A stretch of 64,000 nucleotides of DNA. It comes from Burkholderia cepacia. GTDB lineage: Bacteria; Pseudomonadota; Gammaproteobacteria; Burkholderiales; Burkholderiaceae. This document shows positions 55,565-64,000 of the stretch, piece after piece (position 1 is the first letter of the stretch; the number at the start of each line of letters is the position of its first letter). A program made the translations under genes and the position numbers. The notes under the pieces are model-generated. The model did no database searches. It was not told where the DNA came from and worked only from the letters and a program-made list of their open reading frames with translations. The stretch spans positions 3,100,001 through 3,164,000 of the forward strand of contig NZ_CP013443.1 of NCBI RefSeq assembly GCF_001718835.1, given 5' to 3'.

Positions 55565-57004
55565 ATGTCTTTCGAATCTCTCGGCCTGGCCGAACCGCTG
55601 GTCAAGGCGGTCAACGAGCTCGGCTACACGTCGCCGACCCCGATCCAGCAGCAGGCGATCCCTGCCGTCCTCGGCGGCGGCGACTTGCTCGCCGGCGCGC
55701 AGACGGGCACCGGCAAGACGGCAGGCTTCACGCTGCCGATCCTGCAACGCCTGCACACGTTCTACGCCGAGCATCGCGGCGCGAAGCGCGCGGTACGCGC
55801 GCTGATCCTCACGCCGACGCGCGAACTCGCCGCCCAGGTCGAGGAAAGCGTCCGTGCCTACAGCAAGTACCTGAAGCTGCGCTCGACCGTGATGTTCGGC
55901 GGCGTCAGCATCAATCCGCAGATCGACGCGCTCAAGCGCGGTGTCGACATCGTCGTCGCGACGCCGGGCCGCCTGCTCGATCACATGCAGCAGAAGACGA
56001 TCGACCTGTCGGACCTCGACATCCTCGTGCTCGACGAAGCCGACCGGATGCTCGACATGGGCTTCATCCACGACATCAAGCGCGTGCTCGCGAAGCTGCC
56101 GCCGCAACGGCAGAACCTGCTGTTCTCGGCCACGTTCTCCGACGAGATCAAGGCGCTCGCCGACAACCTGCTCGACTCGCCCGCGCTGATCGAGGTCGCA
56201 CGCCGCAACACGACCGCCGAGAGCGTCGCGCAGAAGATCCACCCGGTCGACCGCGACCGCAAGCGCGAGCTGCTCACGCACCTGATCCGCGAACACAACT
56301 GGTTCCAGGTGCTCGTGTTCACGCGCACGAAGCACGGCGCGAACCGGCTTGCCGAGCAGCTGACGAAGGACGGCATCAGCGCGATGGCGATCCACGGCAA
56401 CAAGAGCCAGTCGGCCCGCACGCGCGCGCTGGCGGAGTTCAAGAACAGCACGCTGCAGGTGCTCGTCGCGACCGATATCGCCGCGCGCGGGATCGACATC
56501 GACCAGTTGCCGCACGTCGTCAACTTCGACCTGCCGAACGTGCCGGAAGACTACGTGCACCGGATCGGCCGCACGGGCCGCGCGGGCGCGACCGGCGAAG
56601 CCGTGTCGCTCGTGTGCGTCGACGAAAAGCAGCTGCTGCGCGACATCGAGCGGCTGATCAAGCGCGAGATTCCGCAGGAAGTGATCGCGGGCTTCGAACC
56701 CGATCCGAACGCGAAGCCGGAGCCGATCCAGCAGCGCCGCGGGCAACAGCAGCCGCGTGGCGGCGGCGGTGGCGGCAATCGCCAGCCGCGTGCGGGCGGC
56801 TCAGGCCAGCCGGCCGCGAAACGCGACGGCGCGCCGAAGTCGTCGCAGCCCAAGGCGGCACAGCAGAAAGCCGCGAAGCCGGGCAACGCGGGCGGCAACG
56901 GCCCGCGGCCGGCGAGCGGCGGCGGTAGCGGGCGGGCGGCCAACGGCAACGCCGCGCACCCGAACCGCAACCGTTCGTCGCGCAGCGGCCAGCGCGGTCA
57001 CTGA
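55565..57004 (+). CDS. rhlE: DEAD-box RNA helicase, RhlE type
   Basis: ATP-dependent RNA helicase of 479 residues. Motifs in order: Q-motif TPIQQQAIP, Walker A AQTGTGKT, PTRELAAQ, VATPGRLLD, DEAD in VLDEADRMLDMGF, SAT in FSATFS, ATDIAARGIDID and HRIGRTGRAG. The C-terminal 100 residues are low-complexity, Gly/Arg/Gln/Pro-rich, as in RhlE proteins, and probably bind RNA. The start at 55565 (MSFESLGL) fits the family. The 3' end overlaps the convergent gene by 7 bp. Confidence 0.94.
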   Translation: MSFESLGLAEPLVKAVNELGYTSPTPIQQQAIPAVLGGGDLLAGAQTGTGKTAGFTLPILQRLHTFYAEHRGAKRAVRALILTPTRELAAQVEESVRAYSKYLKLRSTVMFGGVSINPQIDALKRGVDIVVATPGRLLDHMQQKTIDLSDLDILVLDEADRMLDMGFIHDIKRVLAKLPPQRQNLLFSATFSDEIKALADNLLDSPALIEVARRNTTAESVAQKIHPVDRDRKRELLTHLIREHNWFQVLVFTRTKHGANRLAEQLTKDGISAMAIHGNKSQSARTRALAEFKNSTLQVLVATDIAARGIDIDQLPHVVNFDLPNVPEDYVHRIGRTGRAGATGEAVSLVCVDEKQLLRDIERLIKREIPQEVIAGFEPDPNAKPEPIQQRRGQQQPRGGGGGGNRQPRAGGSGQPAAKRDGAPKSSQPKAAQQKAAKPGNAGGNGPRPASGGGSGRAANGNAAHPNRNRSSRSGQRGH

Positions 57005-57504
57005 AGCCGCGCGGCCGCGCGCCGCAGGTGCTCGACCTGGCGTTGCCAGCGTTCGAGCACCGCGGCGCGCTCCCCTTCCAGCGTGAACGTGACGCCTGTC
57101 GCGAGACGCGCATAGCCGACCCGCTGCGCATCGCCGTGCGCGATCGTCGCAGCGAATCCGGCCAGCCCGCCGAAGTCCCCTTCGAGCGGCTCCATCGTCA
57201 ATTGCGCCTGAAAGAACGCACCGTCCGCGACGAGCGTCAGCGCGGCCGTGCGCCGTTGCGCGACCGCGCGCGCCGCGCGCGATTGCGGCCAGAGCGCAAG
57301 CAGCAGCGTGCGCGCATCGCGTGCATAGATCTCGCCGACGCCGAGCAGCGTCGTGCGCAGCTGGCCGTCGTCGGTCGCGACGATCAGCGACGCGGCGAAG
57401 TCGGCATGACGCTCGAGCGCCGTGCCGTCGAACAGCGAGACGACGGCCGGCGGCCACGCATCGAACGTCCATTGTTCGAGCGCGTGGCGATGGGTATCGG
57501 TCAT
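56998..57504 (-). CDS. Small protein of unknown function, possibly flavin split-barrel
   Basis: A 168-residue soluble protein that I cannot firmly place. Beta strands such as ASLIVATDDGQLRTTLLGVGEI and RTAALTLVADGAFFQAQLTMEPL are suggestive of a pyridoxamine-phosphate-oxidase-like split barrel, but this is a weak resemblance. There is no signal peptide. It overlaps the rhlE stop by 7 bp (convergent). Confidence 0.7.
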   Translation of the reverse strand: MTDTHRHALEQWTFDAWPPAVVSLFDGTALERHADFAASLIVATDDGQLRTTLLGVGEIYARDARTLLLALWPQSRAARAVAQRRTAALTLVADGAFFQAQLTMEPLEGDFGGLAGFAATIAHGDAQRVGYARLATGVTFTLEGERAAVLERWQRQVEHLRRAAARLQ

Positions 57505-57574
57505 GATGGAGCGGCCTCGTCGAACGTGAAGGATGCCGCAGCATACCCGCGGCAGGCCGCCCGGCAGGCGGCGA

Positions 57575-58402
57575 TCAGCGCAGGAACACGTGCCGCGTGA
57601 TCTTCGTGAGCGGATAGTGGACGCCCGGCTGGATCTTCGCGGGCAGGTCGAGCGGCTTGAGCAGCATCTTCACGCACATGTCGGCCGACAGGTTGCGCCG
57701 GACGAGCGTACTGATGCGCGCGGCGCGCTCGCGGTTGTACTGGCTGTCGCCGACACGATCCGGATAGCGGACCGCGAACACGTGGCGCAACGCGATCTCG
57801 GAATCCTCGTTCTTGATTTCCATCACGCGGCGCGCCAGCGCGCCGAGCACCGCGAGCCGGCCATTGCCCTCGAGCTGGTTGTATTTCTTGAAGAACTTGA
57901 AGAAGTGCTTGTAATGACGCACCTCGTCCGTGCGGATGTTGTCGGTGATTTCCTTCAGCACGGGCTCGTCCGAGCATTCGTTGATCGCGCGATAGAGCGT
58001 GGCCGTGCCCGTCTCGACGACGCAGCGCGCGACCATCTCGAGCGCGCGGGTCTTCTCGAATGCCTCGACCTTGCACGTCTTCGAATACTCGGCGAAGAAA
58101 TTCGCGAACGCGGTATCCCAGTCGAACTCGGGCCACACGTGCGCGATGTACGCCTTCAGCGCGCGCCCGTGCTGCAATTCTTCGTGCTCCCATGCATTGT
58201 TGAGCCATGCGGAGACTTCCGGATCGTCGTTGAAGAACTGGCTCAGATTGCTCGTGTAGAGATCCGAGCCGCTTTCGATGAACGACGACGCGCACAGCAG
58301 CAGCAACAGATCCTCGTTCGCGGCGGCACGCTGACGATCGATCCGGTTCAGGTCGATGTCCTCGATGCGCCACGGCATCACATGCGTCGTTTTGGTGTCC
58401 AT
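57575..58402 (-). CDS. Ferritin-like di-iron domain protein
   Basis: A 275-residue helical protein. Carboxylate/histidine motifs of a ferritin-like di-iron centre are visible: NNAWEHEELQHGRALKAYI (ExxH) about residue 70, a Glu-containing helix (FEKTRALEMVARCVVETG), and IRTDEVRHYKHFFKFFKKY (second ExxH) about residue 165. Its reaction is unknown. The start at 58402 (MDTKTTHVMPW) is the first ATG of the coding-like region. It lies downstream of ggt on the same strand, about 300 bp apart. Confidence 0.82.
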   Translation of the reverse strand: MDTKTTHVMPWRIEDIDLNRIDRQRAAANEDLLLLLCASSFIESGSDLYTSNLSQFFNDDPEVSAWLNNAWEHEELQHGRALKAYIAHVWPEFDWDTAFANFFAEYSKTCKVEAFEKTRALEMVARCVVETGTATLYRAINECSDEPVLKEITDNIRTDEVRHYKHFFKFFKKYNQLEGNGRLAVLGALARRVMEIKNEDSEIALRHVFAVRYPDRVGDSQYNRERAARISTLVRRNLSADMCVKMLLKPLDLPAKIQPGVHYPLTKITRHVFLR

Positions 58403-58704
58403 GGTGGTGCGCTCCCAGTCGCCCCATCCGGCAATCGCCCGCGCGCACGGCGCGGGCGACAGCCATCCCGGATGCGGCGTATTGCTTGAAGTTATTAGAA
58501 GAAATGGGTCCGGCCGACCATTCCTGCATCTTAGCCGGACTTTGACGTTCGTGCTCCAGAGCACTGACCATGCCGGCCACGCGCAGTTCCGCGCCGACCG
58601 TTGCGGTTCGTCAGAGGAGGTCTTCGAACGCGCGGCGCACAGACGAAACGGGCGGCCGTCCGGCCGCCCGTCGAGGATGCATGCAGGCGTGTGGAAGCGA
58701 ACCG
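58403..58704. other. Spacer between ggt and the ferritin-like gene
   Basis: No gene is seen in these 302 bp. Near the ggt end there is a strong inverted repeat (next entry). The section 58480-58560 is AT-richer and may hold the promoter of the ferritin-like gene. Confidence 0.6.
58645..58671 (-). terminator. Probable terminator of ggt
   Basis: An 11-bp stem ACGGGCGGCCG / CGGCCGCCCGT (58648-58671) lies 34 bp after the ggt stop. On the minus strand it is followed only by TTTCG, so termination is plausible but weaker than the others here. Confidence 0.65.
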
Positions 58705-60345
58705 TCAGAAACCTGCCGCCAGGCCGTCGCGCCGGCTGTCGCTCGCGGCCACGTAGCCGCGCTCGCGATCGTCGCGGTCGAGACGCCAGATGAACTGCCC
58801 GGAACCGAAATCCATGTAAGGATCGTCGATCGACTTGATCGTATGGCCGCGCGCCGCGAGCGCGCCGACCGTCGCACGATCCATGCTCGACTCGACGTCG
58901 AGCGTGAAGTCGCGGTTGACCTTCCAGCGCGGCGCATCGCAGGCGGCCTGCGGTTGCTGCCCGTAGCCGAGCATCCGCACGACGGTCTGCAGGTGCCCCT
59001 GCGGCTGCATGTCGCCGCCCATCACGCCGAAGCTCATCACGGCTTGCGTGCGGCCGTCGGCCTCTTCGGTGACGAACGCCGGGATGATCGTGTGGAACGG
59101 CCGCTTGCCGCCCGCGACAACGTTCGGCGACGCCGGGTCCATCGAGAAGCCGTGCCCGCGATTCTGCAGCGCGATGCCGGTGCCGGGCACGACGAGCCCC
59201 GAACCGAAGCCCATGTAGTTCGACTGGATGAAGCTCACCATCATCCCGCGCTCGTCGGCCGCCGACAGGTAGATCGTGCCGCCCGAATGCGGCCGGCCGG
59301 CGCCGAAGTGCGTCGCGCGCGCGGGATCGATCAGCTTCGCGCGTTCGGCGAGATACGCGTCGTCGAGCATCTGTTCGGGCGTGACCTCCATCGCGCGCGG
59401 ATCGGCGACGTAGCGATAGACATCCGCGAACGCGAGCTTCATCGCCTCGATCTGCAGATGCTGCGAGTCGACCGAATCGACCGGCCATGCCGTCACGCCC
59501 GCGTGCTCGGCGATCCCGAGCGCGATCAGCGCTGCGATGCCCTGCCCGTTCGGCGGAATCTCGTGGATCGTGTGACGGCCGAAGCGCTTGCCGATCGGCT
59601 CGACCCATTCCGGCCGGTACGCTCGCAGGTCGGCCGCGGTCAGCGCGCCACCGCCTTCGCGGGAGAACGCGGCGATGCGCTCGGCGAGCGCGCCCTCGTA
59701 GAATGCGCGGCCCCCCTCCTTCGCGAGCGTGCGCAGCGTCTGCGCATGACCGGGCAGGCACACGCGCTCGCCGACGAGCGGCGCGCGGCCGTGCGGCATG
59801 AAGGTTTCCGCGAAGCCCGGCAGCCCCTGCAGCTCGGGCACGGCGGCCGCCCACTTGTGCGCGACGATCGGCGGCACCGCATAACCGCGCTCCGCGATCT
59901 CGATCGCCGGCTCGAGCAGGTCCGCGAACGGCAGCGAACCGAACTTCGCATGCAGCGCTTCCCAGCCCGCGATCACGCCCGGTACGGTGACGGTGTCCCA
60001 GCCGCGCGTCGGCTTGTGCGCGATGCCGTTCGCCGCCTCGCCGTGGCGCTTACGGAAATAGTCGACGTTCCACGCGGCCGGCGCGACGCCCGACGCATTC
60101 AGCCCGGACAGCCGCTCGCCGTCCCATACGAGCGCGAACGCGTCGCCGCCGAGGCCGCACGACACGGGCTCGACGACCGTGATCGCCGCCGCGGCGGCCA
60201 GCGCCGCGTCGACCGCGTTGCCGCCCTTCCACAGCATCCGCAGCCCGGCCTGCGCGGCGAGCGGGTGCGACGTCGACACGACGTTGCGCGCGAACACCGG
60301 AATGCGGGTCGTCGGATACGGGTTGTGCCAGTTGAAGCCAGTCAT
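58705..60345 (-). CDS. ggt: Gamma-glutamyltransferase family protein
   Basis: Ntn-hydrolase of 546 residues in the gamma-glutamyltranspeptidase family, which is made as a precursor and cut before a threonine nucleophile. That residue is probably T357 (HSGGTIYLSAAD). Other signatures: GGNAVDAALAAAAAITVVEP near residue 42, SCGLGGDAFALV, and GGDMQPQGHLQ late in the protein. There is no obvious signal peptide, so a cytoplasmic location is likely; substrates might be gamma-glutamyl amides or acyl compounds. It is divergent from glpR. Confidence 0.87.
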   Translation of the reverse strand: MTGFNWHNPYPTTRIPVFARNVVSTSHPLAAQAGLRMLWKGGNAVDAALAAAAAITVVEPVSCGLGGDAFALVWDGERLSGLNASGVAPAAWNVDYFRKRHGEAANGIAHKPTRGWDTVTVPGVIAGWEALHAKFGSLPFADLLEPAIEIAERGYAVPPIVAHKWAAAVPELQGLPGFAETFMPHGRAPLVGERVCLPGHAQTLRTLAKEGGRAFYEGALAERIAAFSREGGGALTAADLRAYRPEWVEPIGKRFGRHTIHEIPPNGQGIAALIALGIAEHAGVTAWPVDSVDSQHLQIEAMKLAFADVYRYVADPRAMEVTPEQMLDDAYLAERAKLIDPARATHFGAGRPHSGGTIYLSAADERGMMVSFIQSNYMGFGSGLVVPGTGIALQNRGHGFSMDPASPNVVAGGKRPFHTIIPAFVTEEADGRTQAVMSFGVMGGDMQPQGHLQTVVRMLGYGQQPQAACDAPRWKVNRDFTLDVESSMDRATVGALAARGHTIKSIDDPYMDFGSGQFIWRLDRDDRERGYVAASDSRRDGLAAGF

Positions 60346-60437
60346 CGGTTCCACCTCGTCGAAAGCTGAATGAACGCGCCGGGCGCGCACCGCGCGCGGG
60401 CAATCCGCCATTGCAGCGCGATCAGCGCAATCGCACA

Positions 60438-60479
60438 AATTCATTTGTCACATGAATCAATGCATTTTCCGAATGAATT
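60438..60479. promoter_or_regulatory. Inverted repeat between ggt and glpR, candidate operator
   Basis: AATTCATT (60438-60445) and AATGAATT (60472-60479) form an 8-bp inverted repeat 26 bp apart in an AT-rich stretch of an otherwise GC-rich intergenic region. It lies between the divergent ggt and glpR starts. The binding protein is unknown. Confidence 0.5.
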
Positions 60480-60564
60480 ACAGGCGACCGTGCCGGCCAG
60501 GCCGGCCTAACGGCGTTGCCGCCCTTACAATACCCGCTCCGTCTCACGACACGACCACCGAGCC

Positions 60565-61344
60565 ATGACCCGAGATCCCCGCCTCACCCTCAACGCGCGC
60601 CAGCAGGAACTGCTCGAATGGGTGCAGCGCGACGGCTTCGTGACCGTCGACGATCTCGCCGCGCACTTCGCGGTGACGCCGCAGACGATCCGCCGCGACG
60701 TGAACTGGCTCGCCGACCTGAACCTGCTGCGCCGCTATCACGGCGGCGCGAGCCTGCCGACCAGCTCGGAGAACGTGTCGTACACGGCGCGCCAGCGGAT
60801 GTTCCACGACGAGAAACGGCGCATCGCGGCGCTCGCGGCGTCGCACATTCCCGACCAGGCCTCGCTGTTCATCAACCTCGGCACGACCACCGAGGAAGTC
60901 GCGCGCGCGCTGAACCGCCACCACGGGCTGCATGTGATCACGAACAACCTGAACGTCGCGTCGATGATGAGCGGCTACCCGGACTGCGAGGTGCTGATCA
61001 CGGGCGGCATCGTGCGGCCGTGGGACAAGGGGATCGTCGGCGAACTCGCGATCGACTTCATCCGCCAGTTCAAGGTCGACTACGCGATCATCGGCACGTC
61101 GGCGATCGAGGCCGACGGCACGCTGCGCGACTTCGACACGCGCGAGGTGCGCGTGGCCGAGGCGATCATGCAGCATGCGCGCACGGTCTACCTCGTCGCC
61201 GACCATTCGAAGGTCGGCCGCCCGGCGCTGGTGCGCCAGGGCCACCTGAGCCAGGTGCACGCCCTCTTCACCGACAAGCCGCTGCCGCCGGAGATGGCCG
61301 ACGCGGTGGCGACCGCAGGCACGCAGGTGTACGTCGCGGAGTGA
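60565..61344 (+). CDS. glpR: DeoR-family repressor, GlpR-like
   Basis: A 259-residue repressor. The N-terminal winged helix is FVTVDDLAAHFAVTPQTIRRDVNWLADLNLLRRYHGGA. The C-terminal sugar-phosphate sensing domain has INLGTTTEEVARAL, ITGGIVRPWDKGIVGELA and DYAIIGTSAIEADGTL, the GlpR type that responds to glycerol-3-phosphate. The glpD gene about 1.1 kb downstream supports the name. The start at 60565 is the first ATG. Confidence 0.92.
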   Translation: MTRDPRLTLNARQQELLEWVQRDGFVTVDDLAAHFAVTPQTIRRDVNWLADLNLLRRYHGGASLPTSSENVSYTARQRMFHDEKRRIAALAASHIPDQASLFINLGTTTEEVARALNRHHGLHVITNNLNVASMMSGYPDCEVLITGGIVRPWDKGIVGELAIDFIRQFKVDYAIIGTSAIEADGTLRDFDTREVRVAEAIMQHARTVYLVADHSKVGRPALVRQGHLSQVHALFTDKPLPPEMADAVATAGTQVYVAE

Positions 61345-61647
61345 CGGCTGCGATGCTGCACCGCACCTGAAACTTCAAGTGAAATCAAGAAGTTGGCGGC
61401 ACAGCAAGACCGCTTGCCGCGCATCCGCCTGTCAAACGGAAAATTAACGGGGCACGATTTGTGGTTGCCCGCACGCTCGACTAGACTCCAGTTCCCCGGC
61501 CCGTTCGACCGTTCCGCCTGTGCCAGGGCGCGGACGAATGACATGGCCGGCGAATGCAGCTTTTCCCCCCAAGCCATACCCCGCCGGGTATCGCGCACCG
61601 GCCGCCGAGCCGTGTGCGCGGGCAGTCCGGATGCCATGGAGAGAACG
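61345..61647. other. Non-coding spacer after glpR
   Basis: About 300 bp between glpR and a small gene. An in-frame extension upstream of 61648 exists but is rich in Arg and Ser without coding character. There is no clear terminator or repeat. Confidence 0.6.
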
Positions 61648-61845
61648 ATGCTGAGTCCGCATGAATTCGCCACGCTATTGCTTGTGAAGGACGCTCCCGA
61701 TCAAACCTCGATGGATCGGGACGAAATCGACGCACTGCTCGAACAACAGCTCGTCCGCCTGGAAGGGCTCGGATCGGGGCGCAAATACTGCGTGACCGAA
61801 ACCGGCGACGCCGCGCTGCGATCCATCAAATACCGCTTTTCCTGA
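61648..61845 (+). CDS. Small protein of unknown function
   Basis: A 65-residue protein (MLSPHEFATLLLVKDAPDQ... RSIKYRFS) that starts at ATG 61648, preceded by GGAGAGA at good spacing; an ATG at 61636 overlaps that site. The pattern of short helices followed by a beta wing (LVRLEGLGSGRKYCVTETGDAAL) resembles a small winged-helix domain. I do not recognise a family. Confidence 0.75.
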   Translation: MLSPHEFATLLLVKDAPDQTSMDRDEIDALLEQQLVRLEGLGSGRKYCVTETGDAALRSIKYRFS

Positions 61846-61911
61846 CCTGACCGCGGCCGGCTTCCGGCCGCCCCCTCTCCTCCCCTCTCGCCCAAGCCGG
61901 GCGGCGACGCT

Positions 61912-62277
61912 TCAACCGCCGCGCAGCGTCGGGTCGACCGCCGCCCGCCAGCTGATGGCCTGCGCACGCGCACCGTTGAAATACGCGATCCACCCGGCGC
62001 GCGCCGTCGCGTCGGGCGCCGCGTAGTGCGTCGAAAGTTCGTTTACGAACGCACAATAGTTCGCTTCGGTCAGCCCGCGATACCGTTTCGCCACGTACGC
62101 GTCGTACAGCGTCGAATAGACCGGCTGCGCGTCCGCGCCCCAATCGCGCGCCGCGCCGCCGCACGCCGCCTGCAACGCCACGAACGACGGCGCCCGCCAG
62201 CTGCCTTCGAGCGGCGGCGTGCCCGCGCACCCGGCCAGAAGGACGGCGCACACGCCGGCCCACATCCCAATACGCAT
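61912..62277 (-). CDS. Small lipoprotein of unknown function
   Basis: A 121-residue lipoprotein: signal peptide with lipobox VLLAGCAGT (Cys near residue 17), then a mainly helical mature part with YSTLYDAYVAKRYRGLTEANYCAFVNEL. No family was recognised. It is divergent from glpD, 162 bp between starts. Confidence 0.8.
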   Translation of the reverse strand: MRIGMWAGVCAVLLAGCAGTPPLEGSWRAPSFVALQAACGGAARDWGADAQPVYSTLYDAYVAKRYRGLTEANYCAFVNELSTHYAAPDATARAGWIAYFNGARAQAISWRAAVDPTLRGG

Positions 62278-62384
62278 GACTCACCTCGCGAAACGGTCGA
62301 TTCCGCCAGTATCGTCCGGGATCGCGTGGCGCGCTACTGGCCCCGCTTTATCGAACTTTACTTTTTCGATTTCGTTCGTTAAAT

Positions 62385-62400
62385 TTCGAATTCGAACATT
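62385..62400 (+). promoter_or_regulatory. Candidate GlpR operator of glpD
   Basis: The palindrome TTCGAATTCGAA (62385-62396) runs into CGAACATT, which matches one half of the E. coli GlpR operator (ATGTTCG/CGAACAT). It sits 40-55 bp before the glpD start in an AT-rich pocket, which also carries TTTCGTTCG at 62371-62379. Only one half matches well, so this is tentative. Confidence 0.5.
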
Positions 62401-62439
62401 TTCTGTTCAACCATTTCCCTCAGACGATAAGGACAGCAG

Positions 62440-63963
62440 GTGACCCAACCGAATCGCTACGATGTGCTCGTCGTCGGCGGCGGCATCAACGGCGCGGGCA
62501 TCGCGCGCGATGCGGCCGGCCGCGGCCTGTCGGTCCTGCTCTGCGAGCAGGACGATCTCGCGTCGCACACGTCGTCGTGCAGCACGAAGCTGATTCACGG
62601 CGGCCTGCGCTACCTCGAGTACAACGAGTTCGGGCTCGTGCGCAAGGCGCTGCAGGAGCGCGAGACGCTGCTGCGCGCGGCGCCGCACATCATGGGGCCG
62701 CTGCGTTTCGTGATGCCGCACATGCCGAACCTGCGTCCGGCCTGGCTGATCCGTATCGGCCTGTTCCTCTACGATCACCTTGCGAAACGCGAACTGCTGC
62801 CCGGCTCGCGCGGCATCGACATGCGCCGCCATGCGGCCGGCGCGCCGCTGATCGATTCGATCAAGCGCGGCTTCGTCTACTCCGACGGCTGGGTCGACGA
62901 CGCGCGCCTCGTCGTGCTGAACGCGATGGACGCCAAGGAGCGCGGCGCCGAGATCCTGACGCGCACGAAGCTGGTATCCGCCGAACGCCGCGGCGACGAA
63001 TGGGAAGCGCGGCTGCAGCACGCCGACGGTTCGATCCGCGTCGTGCATGCGCGCGCGATCGCGAATGCGGCCGGCCCGTGGGTCGGCGAACTGCTGCACG
63101 GCGCGCTCGGCCGCGGCGCGCACCACAGCGTGCGGCTCGTGAAAGGCAGCCACATCGTCACGCGCCGCCTGTTCGATCACGATCACGCGTACATCTTCCA
63201 GAACCCGGACAAGCGGATCATCTTCGCGATTCCGTACGAACACGATTTCACGCTGATCGGCACGACCGACGTCGAATACACGAACGATCCGGCGAAGGTC
63301 GCGATCGATCGCGACGAGACGCAGTACCTGTGCGATTCGATCAACCGCTACTTCAAGCGCAAGATCTCGCCGGCCGACGTGCACTGGACCTACTCGGGCG
63401 TGCGCCCGCTGCTGGAAGACGAGAACGCCGCGAACGCATCGGCCGTCACGCGCGACTACCGCCTCGAAATGGACGAAGGCGCGGGTGCGCCGCTGCTGTC
63501 GGTGTTCGGCGGCAAGATCACGACGTTCCGCAAGCTCGCGGAAGAAGCCGGCGACATGCTGAGCCGCGCGCTCGGCCGCGACGCGAAGACCTGGACGGCC
63601 GGCGTCGCGCTGCCGGGCGGCGACATCGCGAACGCGAAGTTCGACGTGTTCGCCGTCGCGTTCGCGAAACGCCACCCGTGGCTGCCCGCCGCGCTCGCCC
63701 GCCGCTATGCACGTGCGTACGGCACGCGCGCGGAGCGCGTGATCGACGGCGCGAAGTCGCTCGCCGATCTCGGCGCCGAAATCGCCCCGGGCATCCACGA
63801 CGCCGAACTGCGCTACCTGCGCGACGCCGAATGGGCGACCTGCGCGCAGGACGTGCTGTGGCGCCGCTCGAAGCTCGGCCTGCACGTCGCGCCGGGCACG
63901 CTCGACGCGGTGACGGCCGCGGTCGACGCGTGGTTCGCCGCCGCGCACGCGCCGCAGGCCTGA
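62440..63963 (+). CDS. glpD: Aerobic glycerol-3-phosphate dehydrogenase
   Basis: Membrane-associated flavoprotein of 507 residues that oxidises glycerol-3-phosphate to dihydroxyacetone phosphate and reduces ubiquinone. The FAD-binding motif DVLVVGGGINGAGIARDAAGRG starts at residue 8. SSCSTKLIHGGLRYLEYNEFGLVR and VYSDGWVDDARLV follow, and YTYSGVRPL-like WTYSGVRPL lies in the substrate domain. The start is GTG at 62440 with AAGGA six bases before it. It is probably controlled by the nearby glpR. Confidence 0.96.
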   Translation: MTQPNRYDVLVVGGGINGAGIARDAAGRGLSVLLCEQDDLASHTSSCSTKLIHGGLRYLEYNEFGLVRKALQERETLLRAAPHIMGPLRFVMPHMPNLRPAWLIRIGLFLYDHLAKRELLPGSRGIDMRRHAAGAPLIDSIKRGFVYSDGWVDDARLVVLNAMDAKERGAEILTRTKLVSAERRGDEWEARLQHADGSIRVVHARAIANAAGPWVGELLHGALGRGAHHSVRLVKGSHIVTRRLFDHDHAYIFQNPDKRIIFAIPYEHDFTLIGTTDVEYTNDPAKVAIDRDETQYLCDSINRYFKRKISPADVHWTYSGVRPLLEDENAANASAVTRDYRLEMDEGAGAPLLSVFGGKITTFRKLAEEAGDMLSRALGRDAKTWTAGVALPGGDIANAKFDVFAVAFAKRHPWLPAALARRYARAYGTRAERVIDGAKSLADLGAEIAPGIHDAELRYLRDAEWATCAQDVLWRRSKLGLHVAPGTLDAVTAAVDAWFAAAHAPQA

Positions 63964-64000
63964 CCCGAATGCAGTAGCAGTTGCCGTACCGACGTTGACT

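Overview
The window is about 64 kb of very GC-rich, gene-dense DNA. It reads as core chromosome of a Burkholderia species, most likely of the Burkholderia cepacia complex. The reasons are the base composition, the protein sequences, a PglL-type O-oligosaccharyltransferase beside a type IV pilin, and gene blocks typical of that genus (recA-recX near sucCD; purC-purE-purK beside fba, pyk and pgk). I saw no CRISPR array, rRNA gene, prophage or insertion sequence. The species call is inference, because no database search was possible.

Layout. 1-5 kb: a Do-type periplasmic protease (cut by the window edge), a QseBC-like two-component system on the same strand, and a divergent PBP4-type carboxypeptidase. 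5-7.5 kb: a membrane fatty acid hydroxylase/sterol desaturase and a GDSL lipoprotein. 7.5-15.7 kb: a long minus-strand block, in transcription order pgk, pyk, fba, purC, purE, purK, tsaC (glycolysis, purine synthesis, tRNA t6A modification). 16-18.4 kb: AzlCD amino acid exporter, divergent ilvE and a small zinc-ribbon gene. 18.5-24.2 kb: waaF, an NTF2-like protein, a YheT-type hydrolase, an unknown protein, an M48 metalloprotease with helical repeats, and moaC. 24-32 kb: unknown secreted proteins, a TonB-C-like lipoprotein, pglL, a pilin, a TerC-family membrane protein and sucCD. 32-39 kb: a DUF2889 protein, recX-recA with a clear LexA box, a second two-component system whose kinase gene carries a one-base frameshift, an MHS-family transporter, and a tRNA with CAT anticodon under a near-consensus promoter.

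39-46 kb looks more accessory: LysR and GlxA-type regulators, an isonitrile hydratase-like DJ-1/PfpI protein with a cupin partner, a small repeat protein resembling the 4-fold beta-flower family, a stand-alone PAAR protein, a MAPEG protein, an AraC-like gene scrap, and a dicarboxylate symporter. 46-52 kb: a large bifunctional penicillin-binding protein with unusual motif spacing, a GFA/CENP-V-type protein, then a decayed patch (a DUF1272 stub abutting a FadR-type regulator with a frameshift and no ordinary start codon) upstream of an intact dgoD. 52-64 kb: CopD-like membrane protein, a pair of multi-haem cytochromes c, rhlE, a ferritin-like protein, gamma-glutamyltransferase, and the glycerol genes glpR and glpD.

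Most of the window is ordinary housekeeping sequence. The points most worth a second look are the broken sensor kinase, the decayed regulator/DUF1272 junction, the pglL-pilin pair, the beta-flower-like and PAAR genes lying tail to tail, and the atypical penicillin-binding protein.
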